A stretch of DNA of 64,000 bases, taken from CAKVLG01 sp045637805 (lineage in GTDB: Bacteria; Bacillota; Clostridia; Christensenellales; UBA1242). The stretch spans positions 1 through 64,000 of the forward strand of contig JAZUAE010000021.1 of NCBI GenBank assembly GCA_045637805.1, given 5' to 3'. Shown here piece by piece: positions 1 through 7,967 of the stretch. The translations under genes were made by a program, and so were the position numbers. Position 1 is the first letter of the stretch, and each line of letters begins with the position of its first letter. The notes under the pieces were generated by a model that saw only the letters and a list, made by a program, of their open reading frames with translations, was not told where the DNA came from and ran no database searches.

Positions 1-239
1 CATTCAAAGAAGATTTTACTAAAGAAAATATAATTCAGATTCTAGATGTTTTAACTGATAATTTTAACACAGAAAATTCTCAGCAATGTTTAATATTTAC
101 AAGTAGTAATGAACTTGTTAAAAATAAGATTGATACCATAACTGCTAATAAAATCTTTATTGAAGGAGAAAGGTCATTATTTAATCAATCGGTTGAAGAA
201 AAGTTAAAAACATACTCTAAAAACATTTCTGCAACTTAA
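1..239 (+). CDS. C-terminal end of an unidentified protein (partial)
   Basis: An open frame enters from the left edge and stops with TAA at 237-239, giving the last 78 residues of a protein. The tail is hydrophilic and mixed in structure, with a hydrophobic stretch (QQCLIFTSS) that could be a core beta strand. I do not recognise the family. A RecF- or AAA-type ATPase tail is conceivable but unsupported. A rho-independent terminator follows 38 bases downstream, which supports a true gene end. Confidence 0.6.
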   Translation, partial: FKEDFTKENIIQILDVLTDNFNTENSQQCLIFTSSNELVKNKIDTITANKIFIEGERSLFNQSVEEKLKTYSKNISAT

Positions 240-277
240 TATTAAAGATGTTTAAATAAACGCTTTTTAGAAAATTT

Positions 278-314
278 AGACCAGCTGAAAAATAATAAAG
301 TTGGTCTTTTTTTT
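278..314 (+). terminator. Rho-independent terminator after the left-edge gene
   Basis: A stem of AGACCAGCT (278-286) with AGTTGGTCT (299-307), one G-T pair, is followed by a run of eight or more T. Confidence 0.8.
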
Positions 315-524
315 GCAAAAATCACTAGGACTTATAAATTTATTGTTGTACTACAAATTTGACAACAAACAGGGTGATTTTAGGTGGTTTTTGGCGGGTT
401 TAGATGAATAATTTTTTAAGATGAAATTTTGAGTTGGTTTTCAAAGTGAATTTTTGTGAAAAAATTTATCAATTGTTGTCAAAATTGCAAAATAGTTCGA
501 ATCTATTCCAGGAATTGAACATTG
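315..524. other. Gene-free stretch with one short inverted repeat
   Basis: No convincing frame or RNA gene. The only structure seen is an 11-base inverted repeat, TTTGACAACAA at 358-368 against TTGTTGTCAAA at 473-483, separated by 104 bases. Too little to assign a function. Confidence 0.4.
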
Positions 525-553
525 AAAAAACCCTTATAAAATAAGGGTTTTCT
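525..553 (-). terminator. Terminator of tRNA-Thr
   Basis: On the minus strand the sequence just after the tRNA forms an AAAACCCTTAT/TATAAGGGTTTT stem followed by T residues. Confidence 0.75.
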
Positions 554-554
554 A

Positions 555-630
555 TGGAGCTGTTACCGGGATTCGAACCCGGGACCTCCACCTTACCAAG
601 GTGGTGCTCTACCTACTGAGCCATAACAGC
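555..630 (-). tRNA. tRNA-Thr (anticodon GGT)
   Basis: The cloverleaf is complete on the minus strand. The acceptor stem is GCTGTTA/TAACAGC, the D arm is GCTC...GAGC, the anticodon stem CCACC/GGTGG carries loop TTGGTAA, and the T arm is CCGGG-TTCGAAT-CCCGG. The discriminator is T and CCA is encoded at 555-557. Two broken copies of the 5' half lie just upstream. Confidence 0.95.
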
Positions 631-690
631 ATGTATTAAATTTTGAGTTGTTTTTGCTAATTTCTCAGCCGGTTTTTAAGCGTCAACCAA

Positions 691-731
691 GTCTTACCAA
701 GGCAGTGCTCTACCTGCTGAGCTACATCAGC
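691..731 (-). pseudogene. tRNA-Thr 5' half, remnant 1
   Basis: On the minus strand it reads as a tRNA-Thr from base 1 (GCTGATG acceptor strand) through the D arm to the anticodon loop TTGGTAA, then stops resembling a tRNA right after the loop. No T arm or 3' acceptor strand follows, so it cannot be functional. It differs from the intact tRNA-Thr in the acceptor and anticodon stems, so it derives from another threonine isoacceptor or an older copy. Confidence 0.8.
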
Positions 732-790
732 ATAGCTCCAAAATGGAGTAAATATTCAGTTGTAATTTTGATAAAAATTGCCGATTGCTT

Positions 791-830
791 GTCTTACCAA
801 GGTGGTGCTCTACCACTGAGCCACATCAGC
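791..830 (-). pseudogene. tRNA-Thr 5' half, remnant 2
   Basis: Same kind of fragment as the one about 100 bases away. It has acceptor strand GCTGATG, D arm, anticodon stem CCACC and loop TTGGTAA, and ends in AAGAC at the same place. The intact gene and the two halves have 5' ends at 630, 731 and 830, a spacing near 100 bases. Confidence 0.8.
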
Positions 831-1065
831 ATGTGCTTGTTTATATTAGTTAGTATATATGTTTAGGTTTTGTTTTGTCAAGATTTATTGAATTTTACTT
901 ATAGATATTTTTATTTGTGTTATAATTAGTACGTAATTAAAGTAAAAAGAAAGCAAATCGAAAATAGATTAAATGTTTTTGGAGTGAAGTAAGGTTATTC
1001 AATGCTAATTTTAAAAACTTATTAAAATATTGAAATTTCATCTAGCAAAAAAGCCATTATATAAA

Positions 1066-1101
1066 GTTGCAAATAAATTTTATCAATGTTATAATATAAA
1101 T
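1066..1101 (+). promoter_or_regulatory. Sigma-A promoter giving a leaderless start
   Basis: TTGCAA, a 17-base spacer, then TATAAT at 1090-1095, then six bases to the ATG at 1102. Transcription would start on the A of the start codon. No Shine-Dalgarno lies upstream of that ATG. Confidence 0.7.
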
Positions 1102-2583
1102 ATGATAAGCGCTAAAGAAAAAATAAGTAAATTTTTAAATAGCTCATGGTTTATATCTTTTACCACAGTGCTTGCTTTATTGTGCTATGAATTTAAAGTA
1201 GCTGAGATTACAATCGGTTTTTTTGTATTGCTTTGCGCTTATGTTTTTATTTTTGAAGATGATGTTACGCCACTTTTAATCATACCTATTTATGCACCGT
1301 TCATTCTTGATAGAACATTTAAGTGGACCATGGCAACTACTATTTATTTTGCAATACTTGCTGCAATATTTATAGGCACACTTATTTGTTTTTTTGTAAG
1401 ACAGTTTAAATATAAAAAACACAAAATTAAACTTGGTAAAATGTTTTGGCCAGGTGTGGTTATTCTCTTTGTTTTATTAATTGCTGGTGTTGGTACTGCA
1501 AACTTTGTTTATGCTAAATGGTGGAAGCAAATTTTATTTCCATTTGTGTTGTTTTTATTTTATATGTTTACAGTTAATTTTACACGTGGAGATAATAGAC
1601 GATATATTGCAAAATTGTTTGTAGGCGTGGCTGTATTCATAATGTCGCAAATGTTATGGTTTTTATTAAAATCTTCTAACCCAATCTCGGTTATTCAAGG
1701 GAAGGGGATACTTGTTGGAAATGGTAACATGATAAATGCAGCGGGAACATTCTTAGCTATTGCGATTCCGTTCTGTTTCTATCTTGCAAATAATAGTAAA
1801 CGTGACTGGTTATATTGTGTTCTAGGATTATTAATATATCTATTCCTGTTATTATCAGGATGTAGAGGTGGGTTATTAGTTGCAACACTTTTATTGCCAG
1901 TAGGTTTTATTATTTCAATGGTAAAAAGCAAAGAAAAGAAAAGGTATTTTATTATCTTGATTTGTGCATCTATTGTTATAATTGCTGGTCTTGTTATGGT
2001 TATAATTAATAGAGATGTTGTGCTTGGTGCTTTTGTAAGACTTGGATTGTCTGGTAACGGAAGAATAAAACTATATGAATTAGGTTGGGAGAATTTCTTA
2101 AAGACACCTATTACTGGAACAGGAATTTATGCTCCAGAAGTTCTACCTGGTTTTCCTACTACAGTATATTATTATCATAATACGCCGCTTATGATATTGG
2201 CTTGTACAGGAATTGTTGGATTCGTAGGTTTTGCTTATTATTACTTTAAGAAATTTAAAATTTTCTTTACTAATGCAAGTTTGTTTAAGACATTTACACT
2301 TCTTGCATTAATTACAATTGAAGGATATGGTTTGTTTGATATACACGGCTTTAATCCATTAATGGTTTTAATAACATTAATTTTCGTGGTAACTGCTGAA
2401 AACGAAGAGAATCCTGAAATGTTTAAGTCTGTAAAAGAAGAGTTGCAGACATTTAAGGCTGAAATGAAAGAACTTACTGAAGATTTAAGGCCAAAGAAAA
2501 AAGAAGAAATAAGTTCACAGGCTGAATCTTCTGAGAAAGAAAATAAAAAAGTAAAAAAGATAAGAAAAAATAACAAGCTGTAG
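1102..2583 (+). CDS. O-antigen ligase / polymerase-like membrane protein
   Basis: A 493-residue polytopic membrane protein with about ten hydrophobic segments. The region near residues 330-400 (GNGRIKLYELGWENF, TGTGIYAPE, YYYHNTPLMILACTG) matches the Wzy_C / RfaL-type O-antigen ligase family, whose members join or polymerise lipid-linked sugars on the outer face of the membrane. The C-terminal 60 residues are a charged, probably helical cytoplasmic tail. A TTG start at 1030 would add 24 residues but has no ribosome binding site. I chose ATG 1102 because a promoter sits exactly before it. The gene stands alone, facing the converging suf operon. Substrate unknown; a role in cell-wall or capsular glycan is inferred. 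Confidence 0.75.
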   Translation: MISAKEKISKFLNSSWFISFTTVLALLCYEFKVAEITIGFFVLLCAYVFIFEDDVTPLLIIPIYAPFILDRTFKWTMATTIYFAILAAIFIGTLICFFVRQFKYKKHKIKLGKMFWPGVVILFVLLIAGVGTANFVYAKWWKQILFPFVLFLFYMFTVNFTRGDNRRYIAKLFVGVAVFIMSQMLWFLLKSSNPISVIQGKGILVGNGNMINAAGTFLAIAIPFCFYLANNSKRDWLYCVLGLLIYLFLLLSGCRGGLLVATLLLPVGFIISMVKSKEKKRYFIILICASIVIIAGLVMVIINRDVVLGAFVRLGLSGNGRIKLYELGWENFLKTPITGTGIYAPEVLPGFPTTVYYYHNTPLMILACTGIVGFVGFAYYYFKKFKIFFTNASLFKTFTLLALITIEGYGLFDIHGFNPLMVLITLIFVVTAENEENPEMFKSVKEELQTFKAEMKELTEDLRPKKKEEISSQAESSEKENKKVKKIRKNNKL

Positions 2584-2597
2584 CTTGTTATTTTTTA
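2568..2597. terminator. Bidirectional terminator
   Basis: ATAACAAGC-TGTA-GCTTGTTAT with T runs on both strands. It serves the ligase-like gene and the converging sufB. Confidence 0.8.
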
Positions 2598-3521
2598 TCC
2601 TTTTAAAAATCCTTTGATTATAACATCTTCAGCTTCGGTAGGGGTTAATCCAAGTGTTAGAAGCTTTGTTAATTGATCGCCGGCAATTTTGCCGATTGCG
2701 GCTTCATGAACAAGGCTGGCGTTAACATCTTCAGCAACAATTCTAGGTGTTGATGAAATTCTTGCTTTTCCAGTTATAATGCCATCGCACTCAACGTGAC
2801 CAAAACATTCGTTTTTCCCTATAATGCAAGAATTGAATTCTTGGTATGATTTGTCTTTTGCTACTGAACGACTGATTACATCAACTGATGATTCTTTGCC
2901 TATAAGTTCGACATTAAAGTCAGTAATTGCGGTTTGATTTTCAGTTGTTAAAATACGTTCTTTAATCAAAAGTTTTGCATTGCTATGAATTTTAGCGCGT
3001 GTTGTTCGTTTTGATGAGGATACGCCTCCAAGTTGAATGGTTTCCATTTCAAAACTTGAGTTGTTTTCTAACATTAAATCTGTAATCGGATTTAAAACCT
3101 TTTCATTTTTTGTACCTATACCCAAATGTTTTTCTATATATTTAACCTTTGCGTTTTTAGCCAAGTGAAAAGTGTGTATTCCATTATGTTCACTTTTTTC
3201 TTTACCAGTATTGTGTATACCACAACCAGCAACAATAGTAACACTTGCATTCTCGCCTATATAAAAGTCGTTGTAAACAATATCGTGAATATTTGCTTCA
3301 GATATAATAACAGGCAAGTGTACACTTTTGTTTTCTACACCCGGTTTAACAATAATATCTATACCGTCTTTATCTTTTTTCGGCACAATTTGTATATCTT
3401 TATCTGATTGTCTAGCAATGCTTTGACCATTTTTTCTTATATTATAAGAGCCTTGAGGAATAGAATGGAGATCTGCTATTTCAGCTAAAAGGGATTTATC
3501 AATATTTGTTAAATTATTCAC
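2595..3521 (-). CDS. sufB: SufB/SufD-family Fe-S cluster scaffold, short SMS type
   Basis: A 308-residue protein of the SufBD family, the scaffold on which iron-sulfur clusters are built together with the ATPase SufC. It is far shorter than classical SufB (about 470) and has only the beta-helix core and C-terminal helices. Near the C-terminus are Cys residues in CIIGKNECFGHVECDG and the HEAAIGKI motif, which correspond to the cluster-binding region of SufB. The start overlaps the end of sufC by 8 bases, so the two are co-translated. No sufS, sufU or sufD is nearby. A stand-alone SufC-SufB pair matches the minimal SMS arrangement described for many anaerobes. Confidence 0.85.
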   Translation of the reverse strand: MNNLTNIDKSLLAEIADLHSIPQGSYNIRKNGQSIARQSDKDIQIVPKKDKDGIDIIVKPGVENKSVHLPVIISEANIHDIVYNDFYIGENASVTIVAGCGIHNTGKEKSEHNGIHTFHLAKNAKVKYIEKHLGIGTKNEKVLNPITDLMLENNSSFEMETIQLGGVSSSKRTTRAKIHSNAKLLIKERILTTENQTAITDFNVELIGKESSVDVISRSVAKDKSYQEFNSCIIGKNECFGHVECDGIITGKARISSTPRIVAEDVNASLVHEAAIGKIAGDQLTKLLTLGLTPTEAEDVIIKGFLKG

Positions 3522-4227
3522 TTTTACCTCCTAATCTATCACAAGTAGTGTTATTAATCAAAGGCAACATTTTGTTTTTTGTACCAAAAATTGCAGGTTT
3601 TAAAGGAGATAATAAAACAATATTGTCTGCCATGTCTAATATCTTTTGCTGGTGGCTTACAATTATTACTGTTGCATCGGTTATTTCTTTGAAAAGAGAA
3701 ATAAGATTTTCAAAACTCCAAAGATCAATGCCAGCTTCAGGTTCGTCAAAAAGAAAGACTTTTCCGCCTTTTGCAAGTGCTATAGCGAGCTCAATTCTTT
3801 TAAGCTCTCCGCCAGACAGTTTGTCATCAATATCGCGATTAACATAGTCTTTTGCACATAATCCAACCTTTGACAAATAACTACAAGCCTCTGACAAAGT
3901 GTTAGTCTTTTTACTTGCAATATCTAATAAATCTTTAACAGATAATCCTTTAAACTTAGTAGGTTGTTGAAAGGCCATAGTTATTCCAAGATTTGCACGA
4001 TCGGTTATAGATAGGGAGGTGATATCTTTTTTCTTAAAAACAATTTTACCTTTCGTTGGTTTTATTATTCCCATAATAAGTTTTATAATAGTAGATTTGC
4101 CACTGCCATTTTGACCAGTTATAACATTAATTTTATTTGTTTCAAATGACAAATTGATATCCTTTAAGATATCTCTTTCAACATTGTTTTGTTTTACACT
4201 ATAACTAATATTTGATAATTCTAACAT
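3514..4227 (-). CDS. sufC: Fe-S assembly ATPase SufC
   Basis: A 237-residue ABC-type ATPase without membrane segments. The motifs are in order: Walker A GQNGSGKST (38-46), Q-loop (87-88), signature LSGGE (137-141), Walker B FLFDEPEAGID (158-168) and H-loop His192. SufC powers cluster assembly on its SufB partner. It is the first gene of a two-gene operon. The start has no Shine-Dalgarno. TTGACT, 17 bases, TAAAAT and seven bases precede the ATG, so the transcript probably begins at or one base before the start codon. Confidence 0.92.
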   Translation of the reverse strand: MLELSNISYSVKQNNVERDILKDINLSFETNKINVITGQNGSGKSTIIKLIMGIIKPTKGKIVFKKKDITSLSITDRANLGITMAFQQPTKFKGLSVKDLLDIASKKTNTLSEACSYLSKVGLCAKDYVNRDIDDKLSGGELKRIELAIALAKGGKVFLFDEPEAGIDLWSFENLISLFKEITDATVIIVSHQQKILDMADNIVLLSPLKPAIFGTKNKMLPLINNTTCDRLGGKSE

Positions 4228-4263
4228 ATTTTATATTTTAGATTATAAAAATAAATTAGTCAA
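4228..4263 (-). promoter_or_regulatory. Promoter of sufCB, leaderless type
   Basis: On the minus strand: TTGACT (4263-4258), 17-base spacer, TAAAAT (4240-4235), seven bases, ATG at 4227. A TATAAT also lies inside the spacer (4247-4242) but is only 10 bases from the TTGACT. Confidence 0.6.
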
Positions 4264-4274
4264 TAGAAATAATA

Positions 4275-4308
4275 AATAAAAAAATACTCACTATTTTGTG
4301 AGTATTAT
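4275..4308 (-). terminator. Terminator of the dnaD-dnaI operon
   Basis: AATACTCAC/GTGAGTATT stem with a long T run on the minus strand, overlapping the dnaI stop codon. Confidence 0.75.
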
Positions 4309-5255
4309 TTTTTTATAAATCTTAAGTCGTCGCCATCAATTTTTGTTATAAAGCTTGATTGTTTATTTACAATACGGCTATAAATTCTTTCGCCATATCT
4401 ATTTATGATATTTTCCATTGTAAGATTTGTTGTAATTATGGTTGCTTTGTTATTTCTAACTCTTTCAGACAAAACAAGGTATAAATATTCTATTGTGATA
4501 TTTTTCAAAATAGGCTCAGTCCCAAGATCATCAATTATTAATACGTCTGGATCAAGAAGCATGTCAATATAAGAAGATTTTGTCTCATTAAATGTTGAAT
4601 GATATTTTAAAAGAAGATTATTCATTCCAAAAGCTGTTACAAAAGAAACCAAATGTCCTTTATCTATAATATATCTTGCAACACATTGTGAAAGAAATGT
4701 TTTTCCCACACCTGTTTTTCCGGTTAACAATATTGTTTTTGCTTTATTATTAGGAAACTCATTTGCCCATTTAATAAAAAAGTTTTTAAGAGCAGTAAGC
4801 TCCTTTTGTTGTTCAGCGTTTGTTGCTATTTCCGGGTTATAATCCTTAAAGTCAGCAAGTTCATTCTTTCCAAGTCCACTTTGTGTAATCATTTCTTCAT
4901 GCAGTTTTTGTTTAAAACAGCTACACATACCACCCGATCTAAAACCAACGTCTTCACATAATTTACATTCATAATTTGGCAATAGAGATTGTGGGTTTAT
5001 GCCTAATCTATTTAAAACCTGTTCTTTTTTTGCCATGATTTCATTATATGTGCGTTCGTGCGAAGAGTGATCAATGCCGTTAGCTTTTTGTTTCGCAATT
5101 TCAAAAACTATTTCACGCTCTTGTTTTTCAAGTAGATTGTATTCTCTGTCTTGTCTTGCTTGCACTAAAAAGGAATAGGCGATACCTTGCGCCTTTGCAC
5201 GCTTTTCAGCAAACTTTGACTTTAAATCATTAATCAGAGATGTTCTATCCATCAC
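4305..5255 (-). CDS. dnaI: Primosomal helicase loader DnaI
   Basis: A 316-residue AAA+ ATPase of the DnaI/DnaC type that loads the replicative helicase. The N-terminal part is helical. A Cys-rich zinc element (Cys97, 100, 111, 113) lies between the helicase-binding and ATPase parts, as in Bacillus DnaI. Walker A is GKTGVGKT (179-186) and Walker B LIIDDLG (239-245). The ATG overlaps the dnaD stop codon by one base (TGATG), giving translational coupling. M1 and M2 are adjacent, so the exact start may be one codon later. Confidence 0.9.
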   Translation of the reverse strand: MMDRTSLINDLKSKFAEKRAKAQGIAYSFLVQARQDREYNLLEKQEREIVFEIAKQKANGIDHSSHERTYNEIMAKKEQVLNRLGINPQSLLPNYECKLCEDVGFRSGGMCSCFKQKLHEEMITQSGLGKNELADFKDYNPEIATNAEQQKELTALKNFFIKWANEFPNNKAKTILLTGKTGVGKTFLSQCVARYIIDKGHLVSFVTAFGMNNLLLKYHSTFNETKSSYIDMLLDPDVLIIDDLGTEPILKNITIEYLYLVLSERVRNNKATIITTNLTMENIINRYGERIYSRIVNKQSSFITKIDGDDLRFIKK

Positions 5256-6709
5256 TATACCTCAATATCGTCAAGGGAATCAAATAATGCATCTAATTCC
5301 TCTTTCTTATAATCACGCATTTCATAATTAAGTGCGGTGTTGTTATTTGTACTTGGTGTTGATATATTCATATTCTCAAGACGTTTCTTTATAACGGTAA
5401 TGTCTGATATTTTTTCAGCATAAAAGTTTGATAATACTTTATTCATATATTGAATAGGTTGACTCTTACCTGCACTAGACGCAGCAACAAGCATGATTAT
5501 TTCATGAGTAAAGTTCCAAGCTGAAGTCCAAGTGTTATAAAAATCACGGTCGTATGTATTAACAAGTCGAGTAATTTTACAATTGTCTAAAACTTCACGA
5601 ATGTTGTTGTCGATATTTGCCAAGCCTTGAATGTATTCATTAATTGATTGAAGTGATACAAGTCCGAGCTTAAAAAATTTACATATTATAGAGTTTACAC
5701 CTTCAAGTGTTCTTATGCTTTGTTTAAAGCAATAAGTTGCAATGGCTTTGAGTGTTTCACTGTCATACCCCTTTTTGAGCCAGTCTGTTATGTATGTATC
5801 CACAACGCTTTCAAGATTTTGATAGTAGAGACCGATGGTCTTTGAAATTTCTCTTGCAAGAGTAAACATAGATTCTTTTGATTCATTGAAACTAGCAATG
5901 TCTTCCATGCTAAATAGTTTTTGCTCAGCATATTTTTTAAGGGATTCATCAAGTTTGGCGAATCCGCCTTTTTTCTTTTGAAGTTTAGCCACTTCTAAAA
6001 TTGTGCCTTGTGCGAAGCCATAAGTGTTTATCCACTTAAGATACATGTTTCGTTCTTCAAGATCAGCATCACGTTTTAGTCCAAGAGTTGATAATACTTC
6101 TTTAATTTCTTTTCCTGCTCGCTCTTGCTCTAAAAATTTAGCCTCTAATGCCGCAGCGCTCTTAATACCTTCTTGTTCGAAGCTTCTTGCCACTGTTAAA
6201 ATGTAAGGGTAATTAACAGATGTGTTTTTTAGTGTTGTGCAGTATTTAATTATCATTACAAGAGCCTCAGGCTCAAAGTGATAAGATTCGATTAAGTGAT
6301 AGTACTCGTTATATTCATTAGGACGAATCATTCTCCCGCTTAATATTTGTTGAACTTGATTATTGAAATCCTCATACTGGCTTTTAACTCGTAATTTTGC
6401 GCTGCCAGAATGTGATTTAATAGGTAAATATTTTATCTCAATAGGGTCATTTGAAATGATTTGAACAATTCCCATATCTTGCCAGTACGAATAGGCATCG
6501 ATAATTTCATCTTCAGTCATTTTTAAAATAATAGACATACTGCTAAGGGAATTGTCATCAGAATATGGGTTGGTGCATTGACTTAGTCCGTATAAATATA
6601 CTTTTACATATCCGTCAGGAGCTTTTGGTAAAAACTCATTTATAAATGCGTTATCAACAGATGTTGTACCGTCCATAACAAGTGAACTTGAAAACGAACA
6701 TAATCCCAT
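5255..6709 (-). CDS. dnaD: DnaD/DnaB-type replication initiation protein
   Basis: A 484-residue primosome protein. The N-terminal 120 residues form a winged-helix-like region (MTEDEIIDAYSYWQDMGIVQI). At least two later modules look like DnaD C-terminal (DDBH2) domains: residues about 205-285, with YLKWINTYGFAQGTILEVA, and a second after about 300. In Firmicutes such proteins recruit the DnaI-helicase complex to the origin, which fits the coupled dnaI gene. The start is supported by a strong AGGGGG seven bases upstream. Whether it is the DnaB or the DnaD orthologue cannot be settled from sequence alone. Confidence 0.85.
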   Translation of the reverse strand: MGLCSFSSSLVMDGTTSVDNAFINEFLPKAPDGYVKVYLYGLSQCTNPYSDDNSLSSMSIILKMTEDEIIDAYSYWQDMGIVQIISNDPIEIKYLPIKSHSGSAKLRVKSQYEDFNNQVQQILSGRMIRPNEYNEYYHLIESYHFEPEALVMIIKYCTTLKNTSVNYPYILTVARSFEQEGIKSAAALEAKFLEQERAGKEIKEVLSTLGLKRDADLEERNMYLKWINTYGFAQGTILEVAKLQKKKGGFAKLDESLKKYAEQKLFSMEDIASFNESKESMFTLAREISKTIGLYYQNLESVVDTYITDWLKKGYDSETLKAIATYCFKQSIRTLEGVNSIICKFFKLGLVSLQSINEYIQGLANIDNNIREVLDNCKITRLVNTYDRDFYNTWTSAWNFTHEIIMLVAASSAGKSQPIQYMNKVLSNFYAEKISDITVIKKRLENMNISTPSTNNNTALNYEMRDYKKEELDALFDSLDDIEV

Positions 6710-6806
6710 GGCTGCCCCCTTTTACTTGATTTTTTGTTTCTATGTACTTATAATAACATTAACAAAATTAAAAAACAACATTTTTCAGAAAAAAGGAAAA
6801 AGTCAT

Positions 6807-7967
6807 ATGAAAATATTACATACTGCAGACTGGCATTTAGGAGATAAATTCAACGGCGTAAATAGAATAGATGAACAGAGCAAAATTATAGATGAAATAA
6901 TAGATATTGCCAACGAAAATTCTGTAGATATGGTTTTGGTTTGTGGTGATGTTTATAATACTTCAAACCCTAGCAGTGAAGCTGAAGAGTTGTTTTTTTC
7001 AAGCATTGAAAGGTTGAGCAATCATGGCGAAAGAATTGTGTTTGTTATCTCAGGTAATCATGACGATCCAGAAAGACTACAAGCGGCTAGAGGTCTTGCA
7101 AATACACACAACATAGTTCTTGCAGGAGAACTTGACTTAACGGGTAAAAAATATAAAAGCAATTCAAGTGTCAAAATCACCGAGGCGGGATACGGCTATG
7201 TAAAAGTGTGCAAGTGTGAAGAAAAAGTAACACTTGCATTTTTACCTTACTCCAACAATGCTCGTATGGGGGATAGCAAAACAGAATTAAGTTATGCAGA
7301 AAAAGTTGCTATTTGGATTGAGCCTGGAATTAGCAAGTTTGAAAATGATTCATTTAATATGCTTGCAATGCATTTATTTGTTGCGGGTTCAAGAATAAAG
7401 GGTGAAGAGGTGCAGATTGGTGGAGTGATGAGTGTTCCGCATACAATATGTGAAGACTGCGATTATGTTGCATTAGGGCATATCCATACTAACCAAAAGA
7501 TAGGACGCAATGTATATTATAGTGGGTCGACGATTAGAAGACATGTAGTAAATATGGACCCCTCCGTAAATATAATTACTACTAAAAATAACAAACTAGA
7601 AGATGTAAAAGTTATTGAATTAAAATCTCCTGTGCAATTTGCTAGAATAATTGTTACAAGTTTCAATGAGGCTGAAACGGAACTTTCAAAATACGATAAT
7701 CAGGACATTATTGAGTTGGTATTTAAAACAAGTGAGCCGTTGTCTAGTAGTGCGTTAAAAGATCTAAAAAAATCGTATAAATGTATACGAAATATAGCAT
7801 TTGAGTTGGAATTGAAACAAGCCGATAAAGAATATAAACAATTAAGAGAATTATCTGGTGAAGAATTGTTTAGCAGATTTTATATGAAACAAAGAGGCGT
7901 GTTGCCTAGAAAGGAACTTGTGGATTTCTTTATTGAATGTGGAGGTGATAAAGGTGAAACCGATTAA
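6807..7967 (+). CDS. sbcD: SbcCD nuclease subunit D
   Basis: A 386-residue metallophosphoesterase subunit of the SbcCD (Mre11-Rad50-like) complex, which cuts DNA hairpins and protein-blocked ends. The phosphoesterase motifs are D8xH10, GDVYN (47-51), GNHD (83-86), HLF and GHIHT. The open frame extends 33 codons further upstream, but the family start is at MKILHTADWHLGD, with GGAAAA upstream. It overlaps sbcC by 14 bases. Confidence 0.95.
   Translation: MKILHTADWHLGDKFNGVNRIDEQSKIIDEIIDIANENSVDMVLVCGDVYNTSNPSSEAEELFFSSIERLSNHGERIVFVISGNHDDPERLQAARGLANTHNIVLAGELDLTGKKYKSNSSVKITEAGYGYVKVCKCEEKVTLAFLPYSNNARMGDSKTELSYAEKVAIWIEPGISKFENDSFNMLAMHLFVAGSRIKGEEVQIGGVMSVPHTICEDCDYVALGHIHTNQKIGRNVYYSGSTIRRHVVNMDPSVNIITTKNNKLEDVKVIELKSPVQFARIIVTSFNEAETELSKYDNQDIIELVFKTSEPLSSSALKDLKKSYKCIRNIAFELELKQADKEYKQLRELSGEELFSRFYMKQRGVLPRKELVDFFIECGGDKGETD

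Noticed and set aside
315..524. 11-base inverted repeat as ends of a small mobile element
   Set aside because: No flanking target duplication or internal similarity to other sites in the window was seen.
648..866. Open frame of 72 codons on the plus strand
   Set aside because: It runs antisense across the two tRNA-Thr remnants and has no ribosome binding site; the tRNA reading explains the sequence.
1002..1025. Seven-codon leader peptide (ATG at 1002 with AAGG upstream) before the O-antigen ligase gene
   Set aside because: Too short and without regulatory codons or an attenuator hairpin; the promoter at 1066-1095 lies downstream of it.
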